A stretch of 64,000 nucleotides of DNA from CADCTB01 sp963768975 (GCA_963768975.1 CAVYKB010000019.1:62001-126000), one strand, 5' to 3'. Positions 1-8,345 are shown, numbered from the stretch's first letter. The notes: generated by a model from the letters alone, not told the origin. Numbers and translations: made by a program.

Positions 1-144
1 GGCGTTCTCGGCAACGCGCCGAAGATCGTCCCGTTCAAGATGAACGGGCCGGTGTCCGCACTGGCCATCACCGAAGAGGTCTCCGGCGGGGTGGTCGTCA
101 GCCGGGCCGACCCCGTCGTGGTCGGCAAGGTCCAGTCCGCCTGA
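1..144 (+). CDS. C-terminal end of an unidentified protein (partial)
   Basis: Frame 1 is open from the window edge to the TGA at 142-144, giving the last 47 residues of a protein. It ends ...VVVGKVQSA and is rich in Val, Gly and Ser (VSGGVVVSRADP), which suggests beta structure, possibly a secreted or surface protein. No catalytic motif is visible in this fragment and I do not recognise the family. It converges on the deacetylase gene, with a 48-bp spacer. Confidence 0.5.
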   Translation, partial: GVLGNAPKIVPFKMNGPVSALAITEEVSGGVVVSRADPVVVGKVQSA

Positions 145-192
145 CCCCTCCGTCTCCGCAGCCTGTTGCACTTGTGGCGGGGCGGGGGCGGG

Positions 193-1026
193 TCAGCCGG
201 CCCGCTGGAGGTCGCGCAGCTCCCGGTAGCCGATGAAGTCGGCGCCGGCCCGGCGGGCCAGGGCCCGCAGAGTGCTGTGGCCGGTCACCAGGTCGTGGTC
301 GTCAACGCGCCCGGACCAGTCCGGGGCGAGGGCCCGGAGCTCGGCGGCGTCGACCGCGGGGCGGATGTGCAGCTCGGTGACGCCCTCCTCCAGCTCCATG
401 AATGCCCGCTCGACGGCTCGGCGGCTGCCCACGCGAGACACGTGGACGAAGTGGTCGGGGAACACGACGCCCTCGTCGGCGGCCAGGCCGCGGAACGGGA
501 AGCCCACGGCGCGCTCGGTAGATGCCGCGCCCAGCCGCATGGGCAGGTTGAAGTCGACCGCCAGCTCCAGGTAGATGTCGAAGAACTCCGGCCGCAGCTC
601 GAGGACGGCCATGTGTGAGTCCAGGTGGCTGACGTCGAAGCCCCAGTAGATGGCCCGCTCGACCTGGGCGCGGCACTCCCGGCGCACCTCGTCGAGGTCG
701 GCGTGGTCCCAGAGGTCGGCGGTGGTCCTGGGGAATCCGCCGTCGCCGTCGAGCAACGAGGGCCCGTGGGTTATGGGCCCCCAGCGGTAGAGGTCGTGCT
801 CGGCGTTCAGCGTGAGATGGACCCCGACGTCCTCGCCCCGGTAGCGGGCGGCCGCGTCGCGGGCCCAGGGGCAGGGCACCATGAGGCTGGCGCTGGTGCC
901 GGCGCCGTCACGGAGGGCCTCGTACACCCCGACGTTGGCGGAGTGGCAGGACCCGAGGTCGTCACAGTTGACGATGAGCAGGCGTGACCCCGCCGGGCGG
1001 CCCAGGCGTTCGACGAGCGAAGTCAC
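193..1026 (-). CDS. ChbG/YdjC-family carbohydrate deacetylase
   Basis: A 277-residue protein of the YdjC/ChbG family, metal-dependent enzymes that remove acetyl groups from oligosaccharides such as diacetylchitobiose. Motifs match: NCDDLG near residue 20 (the Asp pair holds metal and catalytic base), GVHLTLN near 70 and SHLDSH near 135, whose histidines are metal ligands. Length is normal for the family. There is no signal peptide, so it should be cytoplasmic. The ATG at 1024-1026 fits the family N-terminus, which begins directly with the first beta strand. No sugar-uptake genes are adjacent, so the substrate cannot be inferred. Confidence 0.85.
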   Translation of the reverse strand: MTSLVERLGRPAGSRLLIVNCDDLGSCHSANVGVYEALRDGAGTSASLMVPCPWARDAAARYRGEDVGVHLTLNAEHDLYRWGPITHGPSLLDGDGGFPRTTADLWDHADLDEVRRECRAQVERAIYWGFDVSHLDSHMAVLELRPEFFDIYLELAVDFNLPMRLGAASTERAVGFPFRGLAADEGVVFPDHFVHVSRVGSRRAVERAFMELEEGVTELHIRPAVDAAELRALAPDWSGRVDDHDLVTGHSTLRALARRAGADFIGYRELRDLQRAG

Positions 1027-1084
1027 GCCCGGAACGGTAGTGGGGCCGGAGCCGGCGGGGGACGCTGGCTCCGGCCGCGGACGA

Positions 1085-1261
1085 TCAGCCCTGGTGGACC
1101 TTTCCTCGCACGTAGGCGGCGATGGTGCCCGTGGTGACCTGCACGTTGTGCTTCTTCTTCACGTGGTCGGCGACCTTGGACATCAGTTCCTCTTCCGTTG
1201 CTCCAGATCCCTGCCAACGGCAGGCGTGATTCTCATCCCGTCAAGCGAAGCGGTATGCCAC
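1085..1261 (-). CDS. DUF1059 small protein with in-frame UGA at a conserved Cys position (candidate selenoprotein or nonsense allele)
   Basis: A near-ideal ribosome binding site (AAGGAGG, then 6 nt) precedes a GTG at 1261-1259. The frame reads V-A-Y-R-F-A, TGA (1243-1241), R-D-E-N-H-A-C-R-W and on through GATEEELMSKVADHVKKKH to a TGA at 1087-1085, 58 codons in all. This is the DUF1059 pattern: Cys-x-Asp, six residues between the two cysteines, a TEEEL helix and an H..KKH end. The UGA sits exactly at the first conserved cysteine, which would normally be TGC or TGT. Reading options are selenocysteine insertion, a nonsense mutation, or a base error. An ATG at 1183-1181 could start only a 32-residue C-terminal piece. 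The protein's function is unknown; family members are small soluble proteins. No selenocysteine genes lie in the window. Confidence 0.6.
1210..1224 (-). promoter_or_regulatory. SECIS-like hairpin downstream of the in-frame UGA
   Basis: On the minus strand CCTGCC-GTT-GGCAGG forms a perfect 6-bp stem with a 3-nt loop that begins with G. The loop starts 23 nt after the UGA. Bacterial SECIS elements are described as a stem with a small apical loop carrying G at its first or second position, about 16-37 nt after the UGA, so layout and loop base both fit. High GC makes chance hairpins common, so this is suggestive only. Confidence 0.3.
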
Positions 1262-1304
1262 GACTTTCCTCCTTGGTGTTCGTGAATGTATGTCTACCCA
1301 AGAA

Positions 1305-1874
1305 TCATCCGGAGCTTGCGCCCGGCCCGGATGACACCGGGGCGACCCGACCATCGGGTAGGAGGGTACAGGCGGCCCACAGGCCCTGGGAGCCCTCGCG
1401 GGCCTGGCGGGCGATGGCCGCGAACTCGTCGGTGTGGGCGATGTTCGGGGGGATGGTGAGCAGCTGGGCGAAGCCCTGGCGGAGGAGCTCGGCGTTGACG
1501 AACAGCCCGTCGGTCTGGCGGTAGACGTAGGCGAGGAGGCGCCCGAAGCGATCACGCTGCTCGACGTCGCCCACCAGGCGGACGCCTGTACCGGGCGGGA
1601 CGATACTGGCGGTGAAGCGGCTGGCCTCCTTGCCGAAGCACCCCACCGGCCGGTCTGGGGCGACGGACTCAGGCGTGTCTACCCCGATGAGCCGCACCCG
1701 CTCGCCGCCCGAGACCTCGAGGGTGTCGCCGTCGACCACCTTCTCGACCACCACGTCGACGCCGGCCGGCAGGATGCCGGTGGCCGGCGCCGGGGTGAGT
1801 GCCGGCGCTCCGCTGCCCGCGCAAGCGCCGGCGAGCGCGAGGAGGGCGAAGACCGCCCCCAGCCGTCGGCGCAC
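1305..1874 (-). CDS. Thermonuclease-family (SNase-like) lipoprotein
   Basis: A 189-residue protein with an N-terminal signal (VRRRLGAVFALLALAGAC) ending in a lipobox-like cysteine, then a staphylococcal-nuclease fold domain. Diagnostic strings are VVDGDTLEV, VRLIGVDTPE and DRFGRLLAYVY, which supply the calcium-binding and catalytic Asp/Arg/Glu positions. It probably hydrolyses nucleic acid outside the cytoplasmic membrane. The frame stays open far upstream, but I chose the GTG at 1874-1872 because it begins the signal peptide. Another small gene ends 11 bp upstream on the same strand, so the two may be co-transcribed. Confidence 0.8.
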   Translation of the reverse strand: MRRRLGAVFALLALAGACAGSGAPALTPAPATGILPAGVDVVVEKVVDGDTLEVSGGERVRLIGVDTPESVAPDRPVGCFGKEASRFTASIVPPGTGVRLVGDVEQRDRFGRLLAYVYRQTDGLFVNAELLRQGFAQLLTIPPNIAHTDEFAAIARQAREGSQGLWAACTLLPDGRVAPVSSGPGASSG

Positions 1875-1885
1875 GGAGCCGCGGC

Positions 1886-2041
1886 TCAGGCGGCGCGACG
1901 TACGGCGGCCCGCTGCAGCGCCTCGCGGGCGGCGGCGATGCCTTGCTTGCCGATCTGGCGGGTGTGCTCGTCGAGCTCCCACGAAGCCGCGTCGTCCCGG
2001 GCGAGCAGCGCCAGCTGGTTCTTCTTGTCCATGGTTCCCAT
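1886..2041 (-). CDS. Conserved-looking 51-residue protein of unknown function
   Basis: Starts at ATG 2041-2039, or nine bases later at 2032-2030. The product contains MDKKNQLALLARDDAASWEL, then a Glu/Arg/Ala-rich amphipathic helix with RQIGKQGIAAAREAL and RRAA at the end. It is soluble with no signal peptide. The composition looks coding and unlike the palindrome-derived sequence upstream. It lies just before the nuclease lipoprotein gene. I do not recognise a function. Confidence 0.5.
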   Translation of the reverse strand: MGTMDKKNQLALLARDDAASWELDEHTRQIGKQGIAAAREALQRAAVRRAA

Positions 2042-2064
2042 GTTCCCAGGAGGGTGAGACAACA

Positions 2065-2083
2065 GTGGGGGCTGCGCCCCCAC
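2065..2083. repeat. Perfect short inverted repeat
   Basis: GTGGGGGC-TGC-GCCCCCAC is an 8-bp perfect stem with a 3-nt loop, in the 264-bp gap between the divergent small genes at 1886-2041 and 2309-2503. It has no T-run on either side, so a classical terminator is unlikely. It could be a dispersed palindrome. Confidence 0.6.
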
Positions 2084-2124
2084 ACTCCACTGCAACGCCG
2101 GCCTCCGGCCGCTTTCTTCCCGTT

Positions 2125-2166
2125 CCGGCGGGTGCATTCCCTCGCTCCGCTCGGGGCACCCGCCGG
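2125..2166. repeat. REP-like palindrome with 11-bp perfect arms
   Basis: CCGGCGGGTGC (2125-2135) pairs perfectly with GCACCCGCCGG (2156-2166). The loop between them holds a CCCTCGCTCCGCTCGGG core, the kind of sequence found in dispersed extragenic palindromes of GC-rich bacteria. It occupies the middle of a divergent intergenic region. The rest of that gap (2167-2308) should contain the promoter for the downstream small gene, but I see no convincing -35/-10 pair. Confidence 0.55.
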
Positions 2167-2308
2167 CCCGAAACGATGTGTTCATGAAACCGCGACCTGT
2201 GTGTCTCACGCATTGAGTAGGGTGATCGTGGGTAGGCGCTCAAGGAGCAACCCATAAAGGTCGACGTAACGGGAACAGGCACGGCTGCCCAGCGTTGGGA
2301 GAGAAGTG

Positions 2309-2503
2309 ATGAGCGAAACACTTGAGATCGAGGCAATCAACCAGGCGCTCGAGATGATCGACAAGAGCCTCGGTGTCATGCACACTCGCGAACTGGTCTC
2401 CACCAGCGAGGTGTCCAACCTGCTGCTCGACATGCGTTCCATCCTGGCCTCCGCCGGCATCGAGGTCGTGGAGATGCGCGAGGTCGTTCCTAGTCCGAAC
2501 TAG
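2309..2503 (+). CDS. Small acidic protein of unknown function (64 aa)
   Basis: Begins at ATG 2309 (a GTG sits immediately before it at 2306) with GGGAGAG about 6 nt upstream. The product is short, acidic and helical (ETLEIEAINQALEMIDKSL, then SEVSNLLLDMRSILASAGIE) with no cysteine and no membrane segment. Base composition is lower in GC than neighbouring genes. Its last 14 bases overlap the end of the convergent PAP2 gene. I do not recognise the family; the ribosome binding site and heptad-like spacing support a real gene. Confidence 0.6.
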   Translation: MSETLEIEAINQALEMIDKSLGVMHTRELVSTSEVSNLLLDMRSILASAGIEVVEMREVVPSPN

Positions 2504-3053
2504 CAGCGGGCGCCCTCCTCGGCATGAGGCGGCGCCCGATCAGGCCCAGCACGACGCCAACCGCGAGCCCGCCGGCGACGTCGGAGGCATGATGGATCTT
2601 CACGTAAATCCGGCTGGTTGACACGAACGCGGCCAGAACCGCGTACAGCGGCCACCATTCGTCGTCTTCGGCGAGCATCATGGCCGCGCTGACCGCCGAG
2701 GTGGCGTGCCCGCTGGGGAAGCTGCTCGTGAGGGGCCGGCGTACCCGTAGCGGGCGGTCGACCTCCCATGGCGGGCGGGTCCGGCGGAAGAACGACTTGA
2801 TGATCCCGTTGACCAGGACCGACTCGGCGCCCATGGCAGCCGTCATGCGCAGCGCCATGGACAGATCGTCGCCCTTGCGCAGGCCCTTGACCGTGCCGAG
2901 CAGCACCCAGATGAAGCCGAAGTCGCCCAGCTCCGAGGCGGCGTAGAAGACCCGGTCGGCGGCCCGCCGGCCGCGCAGGTGGTCGAAGGCCCGGTCCACG
3001 GCCAGGTCGAAGCTGGCCACACCCCTGCGGGCAGTGGGGAGGCGGCCCGTCAC
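2490..3053 (-). CDS. PAP2-family membrane phosphatase
   Basis: A 187-residue integral membrane protein with the three PAP2 motifs in order: K-x6-RP (KSFFRRTRP), PSGH (SFPSGH) and SR-x5-H-x3-D (SRIYVKIHHASD). These supply the phosphate-binding Lys/Arg, the acid His and the nucleophile His. Such enzymes remove phosphate from lipid phosphates such as phosphatidic acid or undecaprenyl pyrophosphate. It is shorter than many members, with roughly five hydrophobic segments. The substrate cannot be told from the sequence. It is convergent with, and slightly overlaps, the small gene at 2309-2503. Confidence 0.85.
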   Translation of the reverse strand: MTGRLPTARRGVASFDLAVDRAFDHLRGRRAADRVFYAASELGDFGFIWVLLGTVKGLRKGDDLSMALRMTAAMGAESVLVNGIIKSFFRRTRPPWEVDRPLRVRRPLTSSFPSGHATSAVSAAMMLAEDDEWWPLYAVLAAFVSTSRIYVKIHHASDVAGGLAVGVVLGLIGRRLMPRRAPAASSD

Positions 3054-3071
3054 GATGGCGGCGACGCTACT

Positions 3072-3872
3072 TCAGGCGCGCACCAGCTCTCGAACCCGGT
3101 CAGGGTCGCCGCCGAAGCTGGGGCAGTACTCCTGGAACGAGCACCAATTGCAGAGGGCCGACGGCCGGGGCCGGAAGTCTTCGTTGGCGCACGCCCGCTC
3201 GACCGCCTTCCAGATGGCGGCCGTGCGCAGTTCGAGGCCCCGGATGGACTGGGCCGACGGCTCGCAGACGATGGCCACGGGTTGGGACAGGTAGAGGAGC
3301 TGGATACGGGCCGGCCGCCGGCCGAGCACCTTCTCGCACAAGAAGGCGTAGAAGTGGACGCCGCCGAGACGGCTCTGCTCGTGGACGACGCCCGGGACCT
3401 TGCCCGTCTTATAGTCGGTCACCACCAGGCCGCCGTCGGCGTCGAGGTCGAGCCGGTCGATGATGCCCCGGAGCTTCAGGGAGCCGACCCGGGCCTCGAG
3501 CAGCAGCTCGAGGCCGATGGGGCGGACGGTTCGGGGGTCCTCCAGGGTGAAGTAGCGGCGGAGCAGGGCTTCGGCTTCGGCCGCGAACTCGGCCTCGGCC
3601 TCCCAGTCGAGCCCCAGGCCGACATACTCCGGGTCAGTGGTGAACTCGGCCCGGGCCCGGTCCAGACAGTCGAGAGCGACGGGAACCGTGCGGGCCGGCG
3701 CCGGCTCGCAGAACAGCAGCTCCAGGGCCCGGTGGACGAGGCTGCCCTTGGCCGCCGCCGGCGATGGCGGCTCCGGAAGCCGGTCGATGTTGGAGAAGCG
3801 GAAGGCCAGCGCGCAGTCCTTGAACGACGCCACCTTGGAGGGCGACAGCGAGGTCGGGAGCGGGAGAGCCAT
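3072..3872 (-). CDS. RecB-like PD-(D/E)XK nuclease with Fe-S-type cysteines
   Basis: A 266-residue nuclease of the RecB/Cas4-like PD-(D/E)XK superfamily. Motifs: GSLVHRALE near residue 44 (His), GIIDRLD near 140 (Asp), VVTDYKTG near 155 (Asp and Lys), and a C-terminal CNWCSFQEYCP that with an N-terminal Cys (FKDCALAF) resembles the 4Fe-4S site of AddB/Cas4-type enzymes. It is likely a DNA exonuclease in repair. There is no helicase gene or CRISPR array nearby, so a Cas4 role is unsupported. It sits alone between the PAP2 and RTX genes. Confidence 0.8.
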   Translation of the reverse strand: MALPLPTSLSPSKVASFKDCALAFRFSNIDRLPEPPSPAAAKGSLVHRALELLFCEPAPARTVPVALDCLDRARAEFTTDPEYVGLGLDWEAEAEFAAEAEALLRRYFTLEDPRTVRPIGLELLLEARVGSLKLRGIIDRLDLDADGGLVVTDYKTGKVPGVVHEQSRLGGVHFYAFLCEKVLGRRPARIQLLYLSQPVAIVCEPSAQSIRGLELRTAAIWKAVERACANEDFRPRPSALCNWCSFQEYCPSFGGDPDRVRELVRA

Positions 3873-3931
3873 TCATGCCAACGCTACCGAGAGGCTGGGA
3901 CAGGCAGGGGGATGGTGGAGGTGCGGCCCGG

Positions 3932-5207
3932 CTACGCGATGAGCTCACAGGACGGCGCGGCCGGGACGTCGTCCGGCGCAGGCGCGTGCAGAGGCCCGTC
4001 CGTGACCCGACAGAAGTCGCCGTCGTCCTCGCCTCCCGAGAGCCGGTCGGTTCCAAGGTTGCCGTAGAGCTGATCCGTCCCAAAGCCTCCGGCGAGGTCG
4101 TCGTTCTCTTCGTTCCCGTACAGGAAGTCGGGGCCGCCACCGCCGGCGAGCTGGTCGTTGCCGGGACCGCCGTAGATCGTGTCGCTGCCCTCGCCGCCGG
4201 CGAGCTGGTCGGTCCCGCCCAGACCGAGGATCAGGTCGTGGCCGCCCATCCCGAACAGGCGGTCGGGGCCATTCGTCCCGCAGATCACGTCGTTCCCGGC
4301 CGTCCCCGACGTGACCCCACCACCGGGAGCGGCGAAGATGACGCCCGCGGTTCCGACCGGCACGGTGCAGACGAGTGCGCCGGTGGCGATGGCGATGTCC
4401 TGGATGATTTCGCCCCCGCCGATCGTGCCGATCAGGCTGGCCGCCCCCGTGGCGAAGTTGATCGTGTAGAGACCGGACGTGGTGGCGGCGGGAGCGGTCA
4501 GCGAGGCATAGGCCGAGTTCGACCCTCCGACGGTGACGATGTCGAAGCCCACCGGGGTGTCGGTGTCGACGCCGAGCGGCCCGACGGTGATCAGGGTCCC
4601 GGCGTTCGCCGGGCTCTGGATCACCAGGATGTCGAGCGTCACATCGATGTCGTACAGGATGGTCGACGCCGCACCCGGGAAGTTGTTCGTGTAGGCGACC
4701 CCGCTCACGTTGGGGTCGGTCCCGAAGTTCGGATCTCCGGCGGCATAGCTCAGGGTGCTGTCGACTGCGACGACTGCTCCCGTGGTTGGGTGGATCCGCC
4801 GGTTGGAGCCTCCGGTGGACACCACCCTGATGCGGTCGACCATGGGATTGAAGTCGATTCCGAACACATCCACCCCTTACGCCGAAGGCCGGCGGCGCCA
4901 CCGCTGCTGCCGCGCCCGACACCGGGTTGACCACGTAGACCCGTCCGGTGGTGCCGAGGGCGTACAGCTGTCCGGTCGCAGGGCGGACGTCGATCCCGAA
5001 CAGCGACTCTCCCGCCTGCAGGCCGGTGACCTGGACGTTTCGCATGATCGTTCCGGGATCGGCGACATTGAAGAGCACAAGCCGGTTGGTCGCGGTGAGC
5101 CCGTAGGCGAACGTCGCCTGGGGCGGAGCGGCGCCGGCGCTGGGCCCGGGCACCAGTATGGCCAAGAGCACGGACACAGCGACAATGGCCCTACGGATCC
5201 GCCTCAT
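3932..5207 (-). pseudogene. Secreted DUF4394 plus RTX-repeat protein, frameshifted near 4877
   Basis: One protein is spread over two frames. The first part (ATG 5207-5205) has a signal peptide (MRRIRRAIVAVSVLLAILV...AGAA) and the start of a DUF4394 beta-propeller-like domain. After AFGVR the frame runs into GC-rich nonsense, while the next frame continues with FGIDFNPMVDRIRVVS, the expected DUF4394 continuation. Removing one G from the GGGG run at about 4877-4880 joins them into 424 residues. The C-terminus carries several RTX-type calcium-binding repeats (GGxGxDxLxGG pattern, for example GGPGNDQLAGG). Role unknown; probably an exported surface protein. Either a true frameshift or an indel error. 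Confidence 0.7.
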
Positions 5208-5238
5208 GAAACCCCCCGTCGGTTCTGTAGCCCTGTGT

Positions 5239-6075
5239 CTACTCCCTTTGGCCGAGATCATCCACGACGTGGGTCGCCACCCGCTGGGGCGCCTCGAGTG
5301 GACCGAAGTGGCCGAGGTCCGGGAACGTGACGAGCTTCGCGTCGGCCAGCGCGGCGACCTGGGTCTCGGGCACGGTCCGGTCCATGGCCACGCTGCGCTC
5401 GCCCCAGCCGATCGTCACCGGGCAGCGCACCTCGGGCAGGCGGGTGAACCCGTCGTGGACGAGGCCCTGGCGGTAGATCGACGCCTCGACGAACGGCGGG
5501 CAACGGAGGCGCACGCCCTCCTTGTCGGGGGCGAACCCGCATTCGACGTAGGCCCGCAAGGCCCGGCTGTCGAAGGACTCCAGGGGCGGCTTGGAGGCGA
5601 AGTTGTCGTAGGCGTCCTGCCGAGAGGGGAACTGGTCGCGGCGCTTGAGGGCCCCGGTGACCAGTGGCCGGCGGGAGGCGGTGAGCTCCTCGGTCAGCTC
5701 GGGCCAGACGATCGGCTCGTAGCAGAACAGCCGGGTGAAGGTGCCGGGCCGGCGGGCCTCGGCGTCGAGCATGGCCGCCCCGCCGCAGGAGTGGCCGAAC
5801 CCGTAGGGGTGCACGAAACCGAGCCCGTCGACCACGGCGAGCACGTCGTCGGCGAAGGACGACCACTTCCAGTCCAGCCCCTGCGGCCACTCCGTGTCGC
5901 CGTGGCCCCGTTCGTCGAAGGCCCAGCAGTGGAACCGGTCAGCGAGGAACGAGGCCAGCGGGGCGAGCACCGGCCCGCAGAATCCGGTGGCGTGGGCCAT
6001 CAGCAGGGGAGGGCCCTCGCCCCCGAGGTCGTGCACCGCCAGCCTCACACCGTCGGTCGAGGGGAGCCGGAGCAC
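5239..6075 (-). CDS. Alpha/beta hydrolase
   Basis: A 278-residue alpha/beta-hydrolase-fold enzyme. The oxyanion region is HATGFCG, the nucleophile elbow is GHSCGG (Ser near residue 95), and the catalytic His is in LGHFGPLE near the C-terminus. It has no signal peptide, so it is cytoplasmic. Likely an esterase or hydrolase of unknown substrate. It is transcribed divergently from the SnoaL-like gene, with only 27 bp between starts, so promoters must overlap. Confidence 0.75.
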   Translation of the reverse strand: MLRLPSTDGVRLAVHDLGGEGPPLLMAHATGFCGPVLAPLASFLADRFHCWAFDERGHGDTEWPQGLDWKWSSFADDVLAVVDGLGFVHPYGFGHSCGGAAMLDAEARRPGTFTRLFCYEPIVWPELTEELTASRRPLVTGALKRRDQFPSRQDAYDNFASKPPLESFDSRALRAYVECGFAPDKEGVRLRCPPFVEASIYRQGLVHDGFTRLPEVRCPVTIGWGERSVAMDRTVPETQVAALADAKLVTFPDLGHFGPLEAPQRVATHVVDDLGQRE

Positions 6076-6102
6076 CGGCGGAGGCTACCGTCGCAGGCGG
6101 TG

Positions 6103-6498
6103 ATGACCGATCTGGAGTCTGTGACAGCGGCCAACAAAGCCTTCTATGCCGCCTTCGAGGCTCGCGACCTGGATGCCATGTCGCTGCTGTGGGAGCACTC
6201 GGACCGCATCGTCTGCACCCATCCGGGCTGGGCCAGCCTGCGGGGCTGGGCTCAGGTGGCGGCCTCGTTCTTCGCTCTCTTCCAGAACAGCCAGCAGCTC
6301 CAGTTCATCCTGACCAAGGACAAGACGGAGGTGACCGGCGACGTGGGCTGGGTCACTGTCGACGAGAACATCCTTCAGAGCGACAGTGCCACCACCGTGT
6401 CGGCCCTCAACCTCTTTGTGCGGGACAAGGGCGGGGACTGGAAGCTGGTGGCTCACCACGCCTCGCCCGTGACCGACACCGTCGAGGTCGAAACCTAA
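6103..6498 (+). CDS. SnoaL/NTF2-like fold protein
   Basis: A 131-residue protein with the typical nuclear-transport-factor-2-like layout: N-terminal helices (VTAANKAFYAAFEARDLDAM), the LWEHSDRIVCTHPGW segment and alternating strands ending in WKLVAHHASPV. The family covers small-molecule isomerases, dehydratases and ligand-binding proteins; none can be assigned here. The ATG at 6103 is preferred over the adjacent GTG at 6100. It is convergent with sulfite reductase across a hairpin. Confidence 0.75.
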   Translation: MTDLESVTAANKAFYAAFEARDLDAMSLLWEHSDRIVCTHPGWASLRGWAQVAASFFALFQNSQQLQFILTKDKTEVTGDVGWVTVDENILQSDSATTVSALNLFVRDKGGDWKLVAHHASPVTDTVEVET

Positions 6499-6502
6499 TC
6501 GA

Positions 6503-6542
6503 TTGGTCAACCGGGGGTGGTCTGTGACCGCCGATTGACCAA
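6503..6542. terminator. Bidirectional terminator-like hairpin
   Basis: TTGGTCAA (6503-6510) pairs perfectly with TTGACCAA (6535-6542), enclosing an inner GGTGGTC-TGT-GACCGCC hairpin. It lies in the 49-bp gap between two convergent genes. Flanking A/T runs are short, so efficiency is uncertain. Confidence 0.55.
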
Positions 6543-6547
6543 ACGGT

Positions 6548-8345
6548 CTAGCCGGCGGCGCACTCGCCGGCGCCCACCTCGGCGATGTAAGGGCCGGTCT
6601 CGCCGTAGTCGACGTAAAAATCGGGGTTCTCCGCCGGCGTGGGGAAGGCGTCGAGGTCGGCCAGGCCGGCGGCCACCTCAGACGCGCCGCCCACCCGCTC
6701 GAGCCAGGCGGTAAAGCTCTCGCCAGCCGAGCGCTCGTTGACGAACCGGCCGACGACCCGAACCGTCGCCTCCCCGGCAGTCTTGGCCGGCAGGCGGAGC
6801 GCCTTGTGGCCGAACTCGATCTGGGTGTGGCCGACGTAGCCCCCCAGCAGCATCTGGTAGCCGGGCGCGGCCTGGCCGTGGGCCCGGCGCTCGACGCCCA
6901 TGAAGCCGATGTCGGAGATGTGGTGCTGGCCGCAGGAGTTGGTGCAGCCGGAGATGTTGACCCGCACGCCGCCGACGTCGGCCAGGCCGGCCTCCTCAAG
7001 CGCCCGCCCGATCTCACTCGCCAGGCCCCGGGACTGGGTGACGGCCAGGTTGCACGTGTCGGCGCCGGGGCACGCGACGACGTCGCGAGCAAGCTCGGCG
7101 CCCGGCTCGGCCATGCCGAAGAACGCCAACCGGGCGTACAGGTCGGGCAGCTGCTCCTCGGTGAGGCCCCGGAACACGAAGTTCTGGCGGTTGGTGACCC
7201 GCACCTCCAGGCCCAGATCGCGCTGGATGGCGGCGACGGCGCGGAACTGCTCGGCGGTCACGTCGCCCAGGCGGCAGTAGGCGTAGGCCGACACGGTGTC
7301 CTTGGCGTTGCCACGGACCACATTGGCGTCGTCCCAGCGGCCCATCGGGTCGGACTTCTTGAGGACGACGTTGGTGCCCCAGCCCATGGGCGTGGGGGAG
7401 ATGGTGGACGACACGCCGGCGGGCTCGTCGCCCTGGGCCTGCACGATGGCGGGCACACCGCCGGGCCAGGTGGCGGAGGCGGGCAAAAACCGGCGCTCCC
7501 TCAGGATGCGCCGGCGGACCTCGTCGGCGCCGAGGTTGTCGACCAGCCACTTCATGCGGGCGCGCAGCTTGTTGTCCCGGTTGCCGTAGTGGTCGAAGGT
7601 GCGGAGGATGGCCTCGATCGTGGGCAGCAGGTCCTCGCGGGAGGTGAAGTCCTCCAGGGCCTGGGCCGGGTGGGGGTTGGCACCCAGGCCGCCGGCGAAG
7701 AACACCCGGAAGCCGGGCTCGACGGTGCCGTCGTCCTTGGCCCGGTTCACGGCCACGATGCCCACGTCGTTGAACATGGCCTGGCCGCAGTCGGTGACGC
7801 AGCCCGAGAAGTTGATCTTGAACTTGCGGGGCAGCCGCTGGGCGTAGGGGTTGCGCAACAGGTGCTCGAAGGTGGCCTGGGCCCAGGGGCTGATGTCGAG
7901 GACCTCGAACGGGCAGGCGCCGGCCAGGTGGCAGCCCATGACGTTGCGGACGGTGTCGCCGCAGGCCTCCCGGGTGGTCAGGCCGACGCTGGCCAGCTCC
8001 CGCATCACTGCAGGGACCTGCTCCAGCTGAACGAAGTGCATCTGGACGTTCTGGCGGGTGGTGATGTGGCCCCAGCCCCGCGAGTACGTCTCGACTCAGG
8101 TGGGCCAGCATGTCGAGCTGCTCCGGCTGGAGCGACCCGTAGGGGATCTTCACCCGCACCATCTGGTTGGTGCCGCCCTGGCGCTGGCCGTAGATGCCGT
8201 TGTTGAGGCGGAAGACGCGGAAGGCGTCCTCGTCCATCTCGCCCTTCAGGTACAGGGCGAGCAGGCGCTCGAACTTCTGGATGTCGGCGAGCGCCGCGGG
8301 GCTGATGGCGCCCGGCCCGACCTCGACGTCGATCGTCTGGGACAT
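6548..8345 (-). pseudogene. Siroheme-dependent sulfite (or nitrite) reductase, frameshifted near 8085
   Basis: Ferredoxin-type assimilatory sulfite/nitrite reductase reducing sulfite to sulfide with siroheme and a 4Fe-4S cluster. The cluster ligands are present as ACPGADTC (C-x5-C) and SGCTNSC (C-x3-C), and the two duplicated halves are visible. The N-terminus (MSQTIDVEVG..., ATG 8345-8343) is in one frame up to AHLSRD; the rest, starting YSRGWGHITTRQNVQMHF, is in the next. One extra base around 8083-8090 explains the break; corrected length is 598 residues. Sulfite is favoured over nitrite because APS kinase, APS reductase and an organosulfur-type importer are close by. As a core enzyme, it may be intact in the organism. 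Confidence 0.8.

Noticed and set aside
3072..3872. Cas4 for a CRISPR system
   Set aside because: Motifs allow it, but there is no repeat array or cas gene in the window; generic RecB-like repair nuclease is more likely.
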